From: CBDCGV01 sp965216955
GTDB taxonomy: Bacteria > Bacteroidota > Bacteroidia > Chitinophagales > JADIYW01
Assembly: GCA_965216955.1 (NCBI GenBank)
Contig: CBDCGV010000016.1
Span: forward strand, 1-64,000
Direction of reading: 5' to 3'
Length of the DNA: 64,000 bases
A program made the position numbers and the translations under genes. Each line of letters begins with the position of its first letter. Position 1 is the first letter of the stretch. This document shows positions 7,126 to 14,995 of the stretch, in pieces. The notes beneath the pieces were generated by a model, which was not told the origin of the DNA, ran no database searches, and saw nothing but the letters and a program-made list of their open reading frames with translations.

Positions 7126-7707
7126 ATGACAGCAATTTTCCAAGCGTATATTAAAAATTTCATTACTCTAAATGAAGAAGAAGATACTTTGCTTATATCT
7201 AAGCTAAAAATTCGAAAATATCGTAAAGGTCAATACATTCTTCAAGCTGGAGATATTTGTAAGTATCAAACCTTTATTGTTTCAGGAAGCGCTCGAACTT
7301 TCTATTTAGATAAAAATGGTCATGAACATATTGTCTCATTTGGGATAGAAAATTGGTGGGTTGGAGATTTATGTAGTTTTAGTGCGCAAGCCCCTGCCGA
7401 CTACGATATTCAATGTTTGGAAAACACTGAAGTTATTCAATTATCTTATGAAGATTTACAATATCTCTATGAAGTTATTCCAAAAATGGAGCGTTTTTTC
7501 AGAATACTAATTCAAAGTGCTTATGCTAAAACCCAAAGACGGGTAATAGACAATTATTCACTAACCGCCAAAGAGCGCTATCTACAATTCTGTGAAGAAT
7601 ATCCCAAGATTGTGGAAAGGGTTCCCCAATATATGGTAGCTTCATATTTAGGTATCACTAAAGAGTTTTTAAGTAATATTAGAAAGCAACTCTCCAAAGA
7701 AAGTTAA
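7126..7707 (+). CDS. Crp/Fnr-family transcriptional regulator
   Basis: 193 residues: a cyclic-nucleotide-binding-type beta barrel (about 10-115) with KGQYILQAGDICKYQTFIVSG at its start, a long dimer helix and a winged-helix DNA-binding domain (about 150-190) whose recognition helix lies in YLGITKEFLSNIRKQL. It has no Cys cluster, so it is not an Fnr iron-sulfur sensor. Such Bacteroidota regulators often precede redox/stress genes; here the SnoaL-pirin-DoxX-nitroreductase set starts 93 bases downstream and is its probable target. Confidence 0.9.
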   Translation: MTAIFQAYIKNFITLNEEEDTLLISKLKIRKYRKGQYILQAGDICKYQTFIVSGSARTFYLDKNGHEHIVSFGIENWWVGDLCSFSAQAPADYDIQCLENTEVIQLSYEDLQYLYEVIPKMERFFRILIQSAYAKTQRRVIDNYSLTAKERYLQFCEEYPKIVERVPQYMVASYLGITKEFLSNIRKQLSKES

Positions 7708-7769
7708 TCTACCTTAACTTATTTTTTTAAACCACCTTATTTTTTCTCCGGTCAAACCTATTCATCTTT

Positions 7770-7800
7770 ACACTATCATTTAAAACATAAAAAATAGTGT
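7770..7800. promoter_or_regulatory. Inverted repeat before the SnoaL-like gene
   Basis: ACACTAT (7770-7776) and ATAGTGT (7794-7800) form a perfect 7-bp dyad with 17 bases between, ending directly before the ATG at 7801. It may be the operator of the adjacent Crp/Fnr regulator or a leader hairpin covering the start codon. Only position and symmetry support this. Confidence 0.4.
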
Positions 7801-8154
7801 ATGGCAACTTTACTAGAAAAAATTGACGACTTAAACAATATGATTCTTCAAGGAAAGGCATTAGAAGCCTTTGACAAATACTACCATGAAGATGTCTCTA
7901 TGCGAGAAAATAACAACCCTCCCGTGACAGGAAAAGTCGCTAACCGCCAGAGAGAAGAAGCTTTCTTTGGAGCAATAACTGAATTTAGAGCTGCAAAACC
8001 TGTGAATGTGACTGCTAACGGAAATACAACAATGGTAGAATGGCATTTTGACTATACTCATAAAGAATGGGGTGAAAGAAAATATAGCCAAGTGGCTGTT
8101 CAAGAATGGAAAGATGGTCAAATAATAAATGAAAGGTTTTACTACGGTAGCTAA
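7801..8154 (+). CDS. SnoaL-like (NTF2-fold) protein
   Basis: 117 residues with the NTF2/SnoaL pattern: an N-terminal helix pair (LEKIDDLNNMILQGKALEAFDKYY), HEDVSMREN, and the beta sheet with MVEWHFDYTHKEWGERKYSQVAVQEW ending in ERFYYG. This fold is used by small isomerases, hydrolases and binding proteins; the substrate cannot be told. First gene of an apparent four-gene operon, 8 bases before the pirin gene. Confidence 0.82.
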   Translation: MATLLEKIDDLNNMILQGKALEAFDKYYHEDVSMRENNNPPVTGKVANRQREEAFFGAITEFRAAKPVNVTANGNTTMVEWHFDYTHKEWGERKYSQVAVQEWKDGQIINERFYYGS

Positions 8155-8162
8155 AAAAATTA

Positions 8163-9041
8163 ATGATGGATCGAAAGAAATTTATAAGGAACTCCATATT
8201 TGCTGGCTTATCTGGTATTCTATTACCCAATACAGCAAAAGCAAATACCTCAAAATCGACTTATGATAGATTAATGAGTCAGGTAGGTTTTAATCACATC
8301 CCTAATAAAAAAGAAATAAAAACAATGAATACTGTATTACATAAAGCAAATACCAGAGGATCAGCAAATCATGGCTGGCTAGAGGTAAATCACTCCTTTA
8401 GTTTTGCAGGTTATTACAACCCTGAAAGAATGAATTTTGGAGTAATCCGAGTCTTAAATGACGATAAGATCGCTCCTTCTAAAGGTTTTGGGACTCATCC
8501 ACATGATAATATGGAAATTATTTCTATTCCACTAGAAGGTGCCTTAAAACATAAAGACAGCATAGGAAATGGTGAAATTATACAACATGGAGACGTTCAA
8601 GTAATGAGTGCAGGAACGGGTATTAGGCACAGTGAATTCAATGCAAATGCTGATAAGGATGTCAAATTATTACAAATTTGGCTATTCCCAAATAAAAAGA
8701 ATGTAGTACCTAGATACGATCAAATTACACTAAAAGATATTCAAATTAAAAATCAATTTTATCAAATTTTGTCTCCAAACACTAATGATCAGGGTGTTTG
8801 GATTCATCAAGATGCTTGGTTTCACTTAGGAGAATTTGACCAAAATAAATCACAAGAATATTCTATCAAAAAGAAAGGTAATGGTGTCTATGCCTTTGTT
8901 ATTGAAGGCAGTGCTGAAATAGCCGGGCAATCTGCAAATAAAAGAGATGCTGTTGGTGTATGGGATATAGATCAATTTGAAATTAAAGCCAATAAAGGAA
9001 GTCGAATTTTGTTGATGGATGTTCCGATGCAAATGGGTTAG
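8163..9041 (+). CDS. Pirin-family bicupin with N-terminal export-like leader
   Basis: 292 residues. From about residue 57 (MNTVLHKANTRGSANHGW) it is a normal pirin: N-terminal cupin with metal-binding signature GFGTHPHDNMEII and SAGTGIRHSEFN, C-terminal cupin after about 185. Pirins are iron-binding; many have quercetin 2,3-dioxygenase or redox-sensing roles. Unusual is the added leader DRKKFIRNSIFAGLSGILLP, like a Tat-type 'RKKF' leader though with Arg-Lys in place of Arg-Arg, followed by a hydrophobic stretch and a small-residue site near TAKA. If used, the protein sits in the periplasm. Two ATGs overlap (8163, 8166); an internal ATG at the pirin start is the alternative. Confidence 0.9.
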   Translation: MMDRKKFIRNSIFAGLSGILLPNTAKANTSKSTYDRLMSQVGFNHIPNKKEIKTMNTVLHKANTRGSANHGWLEVNHSFSFAGYYNPERMNFGVIRVLNDDKIAPSKGFGTHPHDNMEIISIPLEGALKHKDSIGNGEIIQHGDVQVMSAGTGIRHSEFNANADKDVKLLQIWLFPNKKNVVPRYDQITLKDIQIKNQFYQILSPNTNDQGVWIHQDAWFHLGEFDQNKSQEYSIKKKGNGVYAFVIEGSAEIAGQSANKRDAVGVWDIDQFEIKANKGSRILLMDVPMQMG

Positions 9042-9072
9042 GTTAATACAATAAAAATTAAAACTTTTTAAT

Positions 9073-9477
9073 ATGACAAATAAAAATCAAGATTTAGGAT
9101 TACTAATACTTAGATTAACACTTGGTGTGTTAATGTTATTTCATGGTGTAGCAAAATTAACGCATGGTTTAGAGGGGATGCAAGGCATGTTAACGAGTAA
9201 GGGACTTCCTGCATTTATTTCCTATGGTGTTTATATAGGTGAACTTGTTGTTCCATTATTAATGATGATTGGGTTCAGAACTAGATTAGCCTCCTTAATA
9301 TTTGCATTCAATATGTTAGTGGCATTGCTATTGGTTCATACAAAAGATATTTTTTCATTAACTCCTCATGGTGGCTGGGCTATAGAACTAATTGCACTGT
9401 TTTTCTTTGGCGCTATAGCTCTGTTTTTTACCGGCGCTGGCAATTATGCTCTATCATCAAGCAATAAATGGGATTAA
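9073..9477 (+). CDS. DoxX-family membrane protein
   Basis: 134 residues with four hydrophobic helices and the DoxX signature LRLTLGVLMLFHGVAKLTHG near the start and FGAIALFFTGAGNYAL at the end. DoxX-like proteins are inner-membrane subunits linked to quinone or thiol redox systems. It lies between pirin and nitroreductase, the usual company of this family in Bacteroidota. Confidence 0.9.
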   Translation: MTNKNQDLGLLILRLTLGVLMLFHGVAKLTHGLEGMQGMLTSKGLPAFISYGVYIGELVVPLLMMIGFRTRLASLIFAFNMLVALLLVHTKDIFSLTPHGGWAIELIALFFFGAIALFFTGAGNYALSSSNKWD

Positions 9478-9483
9478 TAAATA

Positions 9484-10116
9484 ATGGAATTTATTAAACA
9501 ACTCAATTGGCGTTATGCAACCAAACTTTTTGATGCTTCTAAAAAAGTTGAAGAAAGTGATATTGCATTACTTGAGGAAGCCATTCGCTTAGCACCTTCT
9601 TCTTATGGATTCCAACCCTTTAAGGTGTTTGTAATCACCGATCAGTCTTTTAAGCAAAAGTTGTTACCTATAACACATAACAAGGTACAAGTAGTAGATG
9701 CGTCTCATTTATTTGTTTTTTGCGCTCAACTCGCCTTTACAGACGAACAAGTTGACAATTACCTCCACCTAAAAGCGCATACGCAAAAGATAGATTTTGA
9801 TTCTCTAAAAAAGTATGGTGATTTCATGAAAGGAAGGTTAAAAGAAAAATCACCAGAAACAATGAAGCATTGGACGGCCAAACAAACTTATTTAGCGTTA
9901 GGTAACCTAATTAATGCCTGTGCCATTTTAGCAATTGATGCTTGTCCTATTGAAGGTTTTGAATCGGACAAATATGATAAATTATTGGGCTTAGAAAATA
10001 TTGGATTAACCACTACTGTTTTAGCTGCTGTTGGATATCGATCACAAGAAGATAAAAACCAACACCTTCCAAAAGTCAGAAAAGCAAAAGAAGACCTTTT
10101 TCTATATATAGAATAG
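9484..10116 (+). CDS. Nitroreductase-family NAD(P)H-dependent FMN oxidoreductase
   Basis: 210 residues, full length for the NfsB-like family. NWRYATKLFD and EEAIRLAPSSYGFQPFKVFVITD mark the FMN-binding N-terminus, and KQTYLALGNLINACAILAIDACPIEGF and the GLTTTVLAAVGYRSQEDK region the rest of the FMN/substrate pocket. It reduces nitroaromatics, quinones or similar compounds by two-electron steps. Last gene of the operon, 6 bases after DoxX. Confidence 0.92.
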   Translation: MEFIKQLNWRYATKLFDASKKVEESDIALLEEAIRLAPSSYGFQPFKVFVITDQSFKQKLLPITHNKVQVVDASHLFVFCAQLAFTDEQVDNYLHLKAHTQKIDFDSLKKYGDFMKGRLKEKSPETMKHWTAKQTYLALGNLINACAILAIDACPIEGFESDKYDKLLGLENIGLTTTVLAAVGYRSQEDKNQHLPKVRKAKEDLFLYIE

Positions 10117-10251
10117 CTATGAGATTCGCAATACTTCAATAACCATGGTTGTCCGATATTTTAAAAAGATAGAAAAGGCAACTATATAAATTAGACCAAA
10201 AAGCGCAGTAAAATCTTTCATACTAAATTTTTTGACTACAAAAAAATCTTA

Positions 10252-10269
10252 TTGTCAAAAAGACACTAA
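10252..10269. promoter_or_regulatory. Candidate operator of the Nudix regulator (autoregulation)
   Basis: TTGTCAAAAAGACACTAA, with the dyad TGTC-AAAAA-GACA, matches 14 of 18 positions of the site at 13946-13963 before the kinase-pfk-gap operon. A wider dyad TTTTTGAC (10229-10236) / GTCAAAAA (10254-10261) overlaps it. It covers the -33 region of the promoter at 10275. Confidence 0.5.
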
Positions 10270-10274
10270 AATGA

Positions 10275-10282
10275 TATATTTG
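10275..10282 (+). promoter_or_regulatory. -7 promoter element of the Nudix regulator gene
   Basis: TATATTTG fits TAnnTTTG exactly, with TTG at 10252-10254 twenty bases upstream as -33 element. Only five bases separate it from the ATG at 10288, so the transcript may be leaderless or nearly so. Confidence 0.6.
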
Positions 10283-10287
10283 TCTCT

Positions 10288-11067
10288 ATGAGCAATGTGC
10301 TTGCTGGTAGCAAAACTAAATCAGACAAACTAAATCCACATATTTCTGTGGATTGTGTCATATTTGGGTTTGACAATTCAAACCTACATGTTTTACTTAT
10401 AGATAGAACAAAATCTTCCGAAAGTGAAAATATTAAGTTAAACGGCGTGGAACATGCCCTACCGGGAAATCTCATTTTTGACAATGAGGATTTGGATACT
10501 GCTGCAAGAAGAGTGTTACATGAGTTAACAGGCTTAAAAAAAATATATTTGGAACAATTTGGGGCATTTGGAGATCCCAATAGAATTTCAAGTGAAAAAG
10601 ATCAAAAATGGCTTTCTACTATAAGAGAACATCCTAAAGCCAGAGTAGTGACTATTGGTTATTATTCGCTAGTAAATATGAAAATTTTCACTCCTAAATT
10701 ATCGTCATCTTTAAACGATGCAGAGTGGGTTCCAATAAAAAGAGTGAGTCAACTACCCTTTGATCACAACCTAATTTTAAACAAAGCCCGACAACGGCTT
10801 AAAGCGAGTTTGCAGGCACGGCCCATTGGGTTTAACCTGTTGCCTGAAAAATTCACGCTTGCTCAACTACAACGTTTGTATGAAGTTATTTTAGACAAAC
10901 CACTAGACAAAAGAAACTTTAGGAGAAAGATTTTTAAAATAGACATCCTTAAAAAACTAGATGAAAAACAAAAAGATGTAGCCCATAAACCGGCTTCTTT
11001 TTACTGTTTTGATGAATATAAATACAAAATTTTATTAGATAAAGGTTTTGAAAATTTCGGATTCTAA
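10288..11067 (+). CDS. Nudix-type transcriptional regulator (NrtR/AraR-like)
   Basis: 259 residues: an N-terminal Nudix-hydrolase-like domain (about 18-160; SVDCVIFGFDNSNLHVLLIDR, LPGNLIFDNEDLDTAARRVLHELTGL) and a C-terminal winged helix (about 175-245; GFNLLPEKFTLAQLQRLYEVI, LDKRNFRRKIF). The Nudix box is eroded (GNLIFDNED instead of Gx5Ex7REUxEEXGU), so it probably binds rather than cuts its ligand. In Bacteroidota such proteins control sugar genes with phosphorylated or nucleotide ligands. It ends two bases from the convergent gapA stop. A shared DNA motif before itself and before the kinase-pfk-gap operon suggests it controls both. Confidence 0.88.
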   Translation: MSNVLAGSKTKSDKLNPHISVDCVIFGFDNSNLHVLLIDRTKSSESENIKLNGVEHALPGNLIFDNEDLDTAARRVLHELTGLKKIYLEQFGAFGDPNRISSEKDQKWLSTIREHPKARVVTIGYYSLVNMKIFTPKLSSSLNDAEWVPIKRVSQLPFDHNLILNKARQRLKASLQARPIGFNLLPEKFTLAQLQRLYEVILDKPLDKRNFRRKIFKIDILKKLDEKQKDVAHKPASFYCFDEYKYKILLDKGFENFGF

Positions 11068-11069
11068 AA

Positions 11070-12062
11070 TTACTCTCCGATTTGTGCTGTCACCTCTGCT
11101 AATCTTGCTGAATATCCATATTCATTGTCGTACCAAGCACCTAATTTTATCATTTTCCCAAATACGTGTGTTAAAGATGCGTCCACAATACTAGAATGCG
11201 CATTACCTACAATATCAGAAGAGACGATTTCATCTTCAACATATTCAACAATACCTTTTAATTGGTTATCTGCCAATCCTTTAAGTAGATCGTTTATTTC
11301 TTCAGCACTACTATCTTTTTCTACAATTAGCGTGAAGTCAGTAAAAGAACCTGCCGGAACCGGAACTCGACATGCCATACCTTCCAGTTTTCCTTTTAAT
11401 TCTGGAATTACAGAAGCTACAGCCTGTGCGGCTCCTGTTGTAGTAGGAATAATTGATACCGCTGCGGCTCTAGCACGTCTCAAGTCTACGTGAGGTGCAT
11501 CTTGTAATTTTTGATCAGCCGTATAGGCATGAATAGTAGTAAAAACACCTTGCTTCACATTGTATACATCATGAATGGCCTTAATTATTGGAGCAGCGCA
11601 ATTGGTTGTACATGAAGCATTCGAAACAATCAGCGTGTCATTTTTTAAGGCTTGCTCATTTACCCCTTTAACAATCGTAACAATGTCTGATCCTTTAGCA
11701 GGTGCAGACAATACAACTTTTTTAGCCCCCGCTTTTAAGTGGAGACCAGCCTTTTCTTTTGTGCGAAAAATACCTGTACATTCTAACACCACATCTATTC
11801 CCATCGCTGCCCAAGGTAAGTTACTTGGATCACGCTCAGCAGACACAGCAATTTCGTCACCATTAATAGAAAGTGTCTTTCCATCATAAGAAACTTCTCC
11901 GTCAAATCTCCCTTGAGCAGAATCATACTTAAACAAATGAGCCAGCGTTTTTATATCCGTTAAATCATTGATCGCAACGATACTCACATTTTTATTGGCA
12001 AGAAGATGCCTCGCCGTAATTCGTCCTATTCTCCCAAAACCATTAATAGCTACTTTAATCAT
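11070..12062 (-). CDS. gap: Glyceraldehyde-3-phosphate dehydrogenase
   Basis: 330 residues, full length. NAD-binding Rossmann start INGFGRIGR (7-15), catalytic Cys151 in SNASCTTNC, His178 in TTIHAYT, and the C-terminal WYDNEYGYS. It catalyses the phosphorylating oxidation of glyceraldehyde-3-phosphate in glycolysis, or its reverse. Its ATG overlaps the pfkA stop by four bases (ATGA type), so it is translationally coupled to pfkA. Placed at the end of the glucan locus rather than with other glycolysis genes, it may be a second, sugar-induced copy; the rest of the genome is not visible. Confidence 0.97.
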   Translation of the reverse strand: MIKVAINGFGRIGRITARHLLANKNVSIVAINDLTDIKTLAHLFKYDSAQGRFDGEVSYDGKTLSINGDEIAVSAERDPSNLPWAAMGIDVVLECTGIFRTKEKAGLHLKAGAKKVVLSAPAKGSDIVTIVKGVNEQALKNDTLIVSNASCTTNCAAPIIKAIHDVYNVKQGVFTTIHAYTADQKLQDAPHVDLRRARAAAVSIIPTTTGAAQAVASVIPELKGKLEGMACRVPVPAGSFTDFTLIVEKDSSAEEINDLLKGLADNQLKGIVEYVEDEIVSSDIVGNAHSSIVDASLTHVFGKMIKLGAWYDNEYGYSARLAEVTAQIGE

Positions 12063-13033
12063 AATGACAATATTTTATTTATTCTTACCAAATTTTCATC
12101 TAATTTTTTCTCGCAGCCCAAAGCATCCTTTAACGGTGTATAGGTAATCTTTTCATGTTGTTTTCCAACCATGATATCAGATTTTCCATTTAACAGTGCT
12201 TCAACAGCAGCAACGCCCAATTCACTTGCCAAAATTCTATCAAAAGTACTCGGGTTCCCCCCTCTTTGAAGATGCCCTAAAACAGTTACTCGAGTATCGT
12301 ATTGATCGTATTTTTTGTTCACTTTTTCAGCCAGCTCTGTAGCACCACCATTTTTATTTCCCTCGGCAACAATTATAATCTGAGATGCTTTTTTCGATCT
12401 CCTTCCCTTTTCAAGTTTATTGATGATATCATCAATACTCACATTTGTTTCAGGAATCATAATCTCTATTGCTCCACTTGCTATGCCACTTTGTAATCCT
12501 ATAAAACCCGTATCTCTTCCCATCACTTCAACAAAAAAAAGTCGATTATGCGAAAAGGCAGTATCTCTAATTTTATCTATTGCATCTATTACTGTATTGG
12601 TTGCAGAATTAAATCCAATAGTGTATTCTGTACCAAAAAGATCATTATCTATTGTACCTGGTATCGCTACAACAGGAATATCGAATTCATTATTAAAAAT
12701 ATGTCCTCCTGTCAAAGTCCCGTTCCCACCAATGACAATCAAACTATCGATATCATTCGCCATTAAATTTTTATATGCTTTTTCTCGCCCTTCTTTAGTC
12801 CTAAATTCTTCACAACGGGCAGATTTTAACACTGTACCCCCTTTTCCAAGTATCATACTTACAGATCGAGTATCTAAATTTTCTATATTACTATCGATAA
12901 GCCCTTGATAACCTTCATAAATGCCTGCAACAAACTTTTTATAGAAAAAACAGGTTCTTACAACAGCACGAATAGCGGCATTCATGCCAGGAGCATCACC
13001 CCCACTAGTTAATATACCTATTTTTGACACCAA
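12059..13033 (-). CDS. pfkA: 6-phosphofructokinase
   Basis: 324 residues, the usual length for bacterial PfkA. ILTSGGDAPGMNAAIRA (ATP-side Gly loop), GTVLKSARC, PGTIDNDLFGTEYTIGF (125-141, catalytic Asp129/Asp131) and EVMGRDTGF are intact. The metal/phosphate loop normally GGDGS/T reads GGNGT (102-106): Asn104 replaces the Asp that holds Mg2+ in the E. coli enzyme (GGT GGG AAC confirmed in the DNA). The next Gly is kept, as in ATP-using rather than pyrophosphate-using enzymes. It phosphorylates fructose-6-phosphate if still active. Three bases after the PfkB-like kinase gene. Confidence 0.94.
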   Translation of the reverse strand: MVSKIGILTSGGDAPGMNAAIRAVVRTCFFYKKFVAGIYEGYQGLIDSNIENLDTRSVSMILGKGGTVLKSARCEEFRTKEGREKAYKNLMANDIDSLIVIGGNGTLTGGHIFNNEFDIPVVAIPGTIDNDLFGTEYTIGFNSATNTVIDAIDKIRDTAFSHNRLFFVEVMGRDTGFIGLQSGIASGAIEIMIPETNVSIDDIINKLEKGRRSKKASQIIIVAEGNKNGGATELAEKVNKKYDQYDTRVTVLGHLQRGGNPSTFDRILASELGVAAVEALLNGKSDIMVGKQHEKITYTPLKDALGCEKKLDENLVRINKILSL

Positions 13034-13036
13034 GCC

Positions 13037-13930
13037 CTAAACCTTAACATTTTGGTCAATAAATGCCTCTAACATTTCTGAATTTATATGATTTGCTGCA
13101 CCAGCATGTGTTGCTGCCATAGCCCCCGATGCAATCGCATAATCAAGCCGTTCCTCTGGCTCCATTTTATGAACACGCGCATGCAAATAAGCCGCCAGAA
13201 AAGCATTTCCGCAACCCACCTTATCCACTACTTCAATATCTACTCCATCTCTTTGATAATGCTCTCCACGTCTATTCATTATAGCTCCGCGTCTTCCTAA
13301 GGAAACAAGAATTGTATCTAAATCAAACTTATTTCTCAAATACTCTAAACCTTCTTTCTCTAAATAATGTCCCTTGCCGCACCAGTGCAACAACTCAGAC
13401 AATTCTGTTTTATTTAATTTGACTAAATCTGATTTTCTCATTAACTCTTCAACCAAATTCCATGTAAAATATGGTGGACGAATATTAACAGAAAAAACCT
13501 TCGTATTAGCTTCTTCTAACAGTTCAAATAATGTATTCTTTGAAGTCTCCACTCTTGCCGCCAAAGTTCCAAATACAAACATTTTTGAATTTCTAACGGC
13601 CGCTACTATTTCATCATTAATTTGAATATTATCCCACGCAGCAGGTTCTTTAACACGATAAAATTGTCCCTCTTCTCCTCCAACAATGACATCAACTGAT
13701 CCCGTTTCTAAAGTATTATCAATTTGAATAAAATCTGTTACCGCATTTAATGTTTTTAAATGATTCAAAAGTCCTTTACCAGCTTCATCATTTCCAACAC
13801 GAGATATAAGGGCCGCTTTATGACCTAAAGTATTCATATGAAGGGCTATATTCATTGGCACGCCCCCAGGTAATCTATCCGTAGGTAAATTATCCCATAA
13901 AATCTCTCCAAAACTAATTACTCGATACAT
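13037..13930 (-). CDS. PfkB-family carbohydrate kinase (fructokinase-like), catalytic Asp replaced
   Basis: 297 residues with the ribokinase/PfkB fold: FGEILWDNLP, LPGGVPMNIALHMNTLG (sugar-binding motif 1), NIRPPYFTW and KLNKTELSELL (170-181) near the centre. Motif 2, normally DTxGAGD, reads DKVGCGN: Asn242 (AAT) stands where the catalytic base Asp is expected. This should greatly lower phosphotransfer, so it may be a regulatory or very slow kinase, or use another base. First gene of the unit kinase-pfkA-gap; a promoter/operator region of 143 bases separates it from the GH17 gene upstream. Confidence 0.88.
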   Translation of the reverse strand: MYRVISFGEILWDNLPTDRLPGGVPMNIALHMNTLGHKAALISRVGNDEAGKGLLNHLKTLNAVTDFIQIDNTLETGSVDVIVGGEEGQFYRVKEPAAWDNIQINDEIVAAVRNSKMFVFGTLAARVETSKNTLFELLEEANTKVFSVNIRPPYFTWNLVEELMRKSDLVKLNKTELSELLHWCGKGHYLEKEGLEYLRNKFDLDTILVSLGRRGAIMNRRGEHYQRDGVDIEVVDKVGCGNAFLAAYLHARVHKMEPEERLDYAIASGAMAATHAGAANHINSEMLEAFIDQNVKV

Positions 13931-13945
13931 AAAACAATATTGTTT

Positions 13946-13963
13946 GTGTTATTAAGACACTAA
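13946..13963. promoter_or_regulatory. Candidate operator before the kinase-pfkA-gap operon
   Basis: GTGTTATTAAGACACTAA, with outer dyad GTGT/ACAC, shares 14 of 18 bases with the site at 10252-10269 upstream of the Nudix regulator. It lies 16 bases before the kinase start codon. An adjacent palindrome ACAATATTGT sits at 13933-13942. Confidence 0.5.
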
Positions 13964-14073
13964 GATAATTAAATATATAATTTTACTTCCATATTTGCCA
14001 ATATTAATCAGCTAGATATGATGTGTTTATGTTACGTACAAACTTTAGAAATATTAATACTTCTTTTTATCTA

Positions 14074-14976
14074 TTAAATTGACTTAACTAATGAATGCTT
14101 CAATTTTCCATTCTTATCCCAAAGCCCCCAAAAAGCTCCCACATCGCCTTCTGAACCGACCTTCCAAGATTCATCAAATGAGGTAAAGTAAAAAACATCA
14201 ATATTCTCTTCTCTAGACCATTTTTGCGTATTAATAAAATACTTCAAGGCATTTTCTTTAGAAGGTTGCGCTGAGCCACAATTAGTACCCTCACTTGGCC
14301 AACCAGTTTCTGTAACAATTACTTTTTTTCCATTTCCTGCTATAGTAGCTTGATGGAACATCTGTTTCATGTATAACAAAGAATAATCCATATGACATTC
14401 TTCCCAAAACGGATAACAATTGGAGAGGATGACATCACATGCTTCGGTAACTCTAGGACGGAGTGTAAACTCATAATAAGCATCAACATAACCTACATCT
14501 ATATTAGGCAGCTCTTTTTTTACTTTATATATATTTTCCAAAAGTTCATCTTCTGTAAGATCTTTTCTATAAAGCACTTCATTCCCAACCGCTGCTATAT
14601 CGACATAACCTTGATTAGCCAATTCAATCAGCCCTTCTATTTCTAGTTCATTAAGGGCTTTATCCTTACCCAACCACGCACCAACTAGTGTCTTAAGTCC
14701 AAACTCATGAGCTACCTGTGCTATTAATTCATTACCCTCTATGCAAGAAAAAGTCCGCACCCATTTTGTATAGGGAGCAATTATTTCCATTCTTCTTCTG
14801 ATCTGATCCAAGCTTAGAATATCACCAGGTTTTTGGCCTTCTTCATAGGCACTAAAGCATAAGCCATGCATCCCATTACTCAGCACTTCATAAAATAAAT
14901 CCTGTATTTCTAAGGACGTTTTTCCTCGGTAATCTAATCCTGCAAGTGAAAATTGCCTTTGCTTTCTATACGACAT
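14074..14976 (-). CDS. Cytosolic GH17 beta-1,3-glucanase-like enzyme
   Basis: 300 residues, a single GH17 TIM barrel without signal peptide. Acid/base Glu133 in AVGNEVL and nucleophile Glu223 in VTETGWPS are the family hallmarks. GH17 enzymes cut or transfer beta-1,3-glucan chains (laminarin, callose-like). The lack of an export signal says it acts on oligosaccharides brought in by the transporter encoded 19 bases upstream. It is paralogous to the lipoprotein GH17 at 18065 but shares only the core motifs. Confidence 0.92.
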   Translation of the reverse strand: MSYRKQRQFSLAGLDYRGKTSLEIQDLFYEVLSNGMHGLCFSAYEEGQKPGDILSLDQIRRRMEIIAPYTKWVRTFSCIEGNELIAQVAHEFGLKTLVGAWLGKDKALNELEIEGLIELANQGYVDIAAVGNEVLYRKDLTEDELLENIYKVKKELPNIDVGYVDAYYEFTLRPRVTEACDVILSNCYPFWEECHMDYSLLYMKQMFHQATIAGNGKKVIVTETGWPSEGTNCGSAQPSKENALKYFINTQKWSREENIDVFYFTSFDESWKVGSEGDVGAFWGLWDKNGKLKHSLVKSI

Positions 14977-14995
14977 CTTTAATAACTACTAAACT

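Noticed and set aside
10141..10150. AACCATGGTT palindrome as terminator or operator
   Set aside because: Only 10 bases, no T tract, and not at a fitting place relative to the promoter at 10275.
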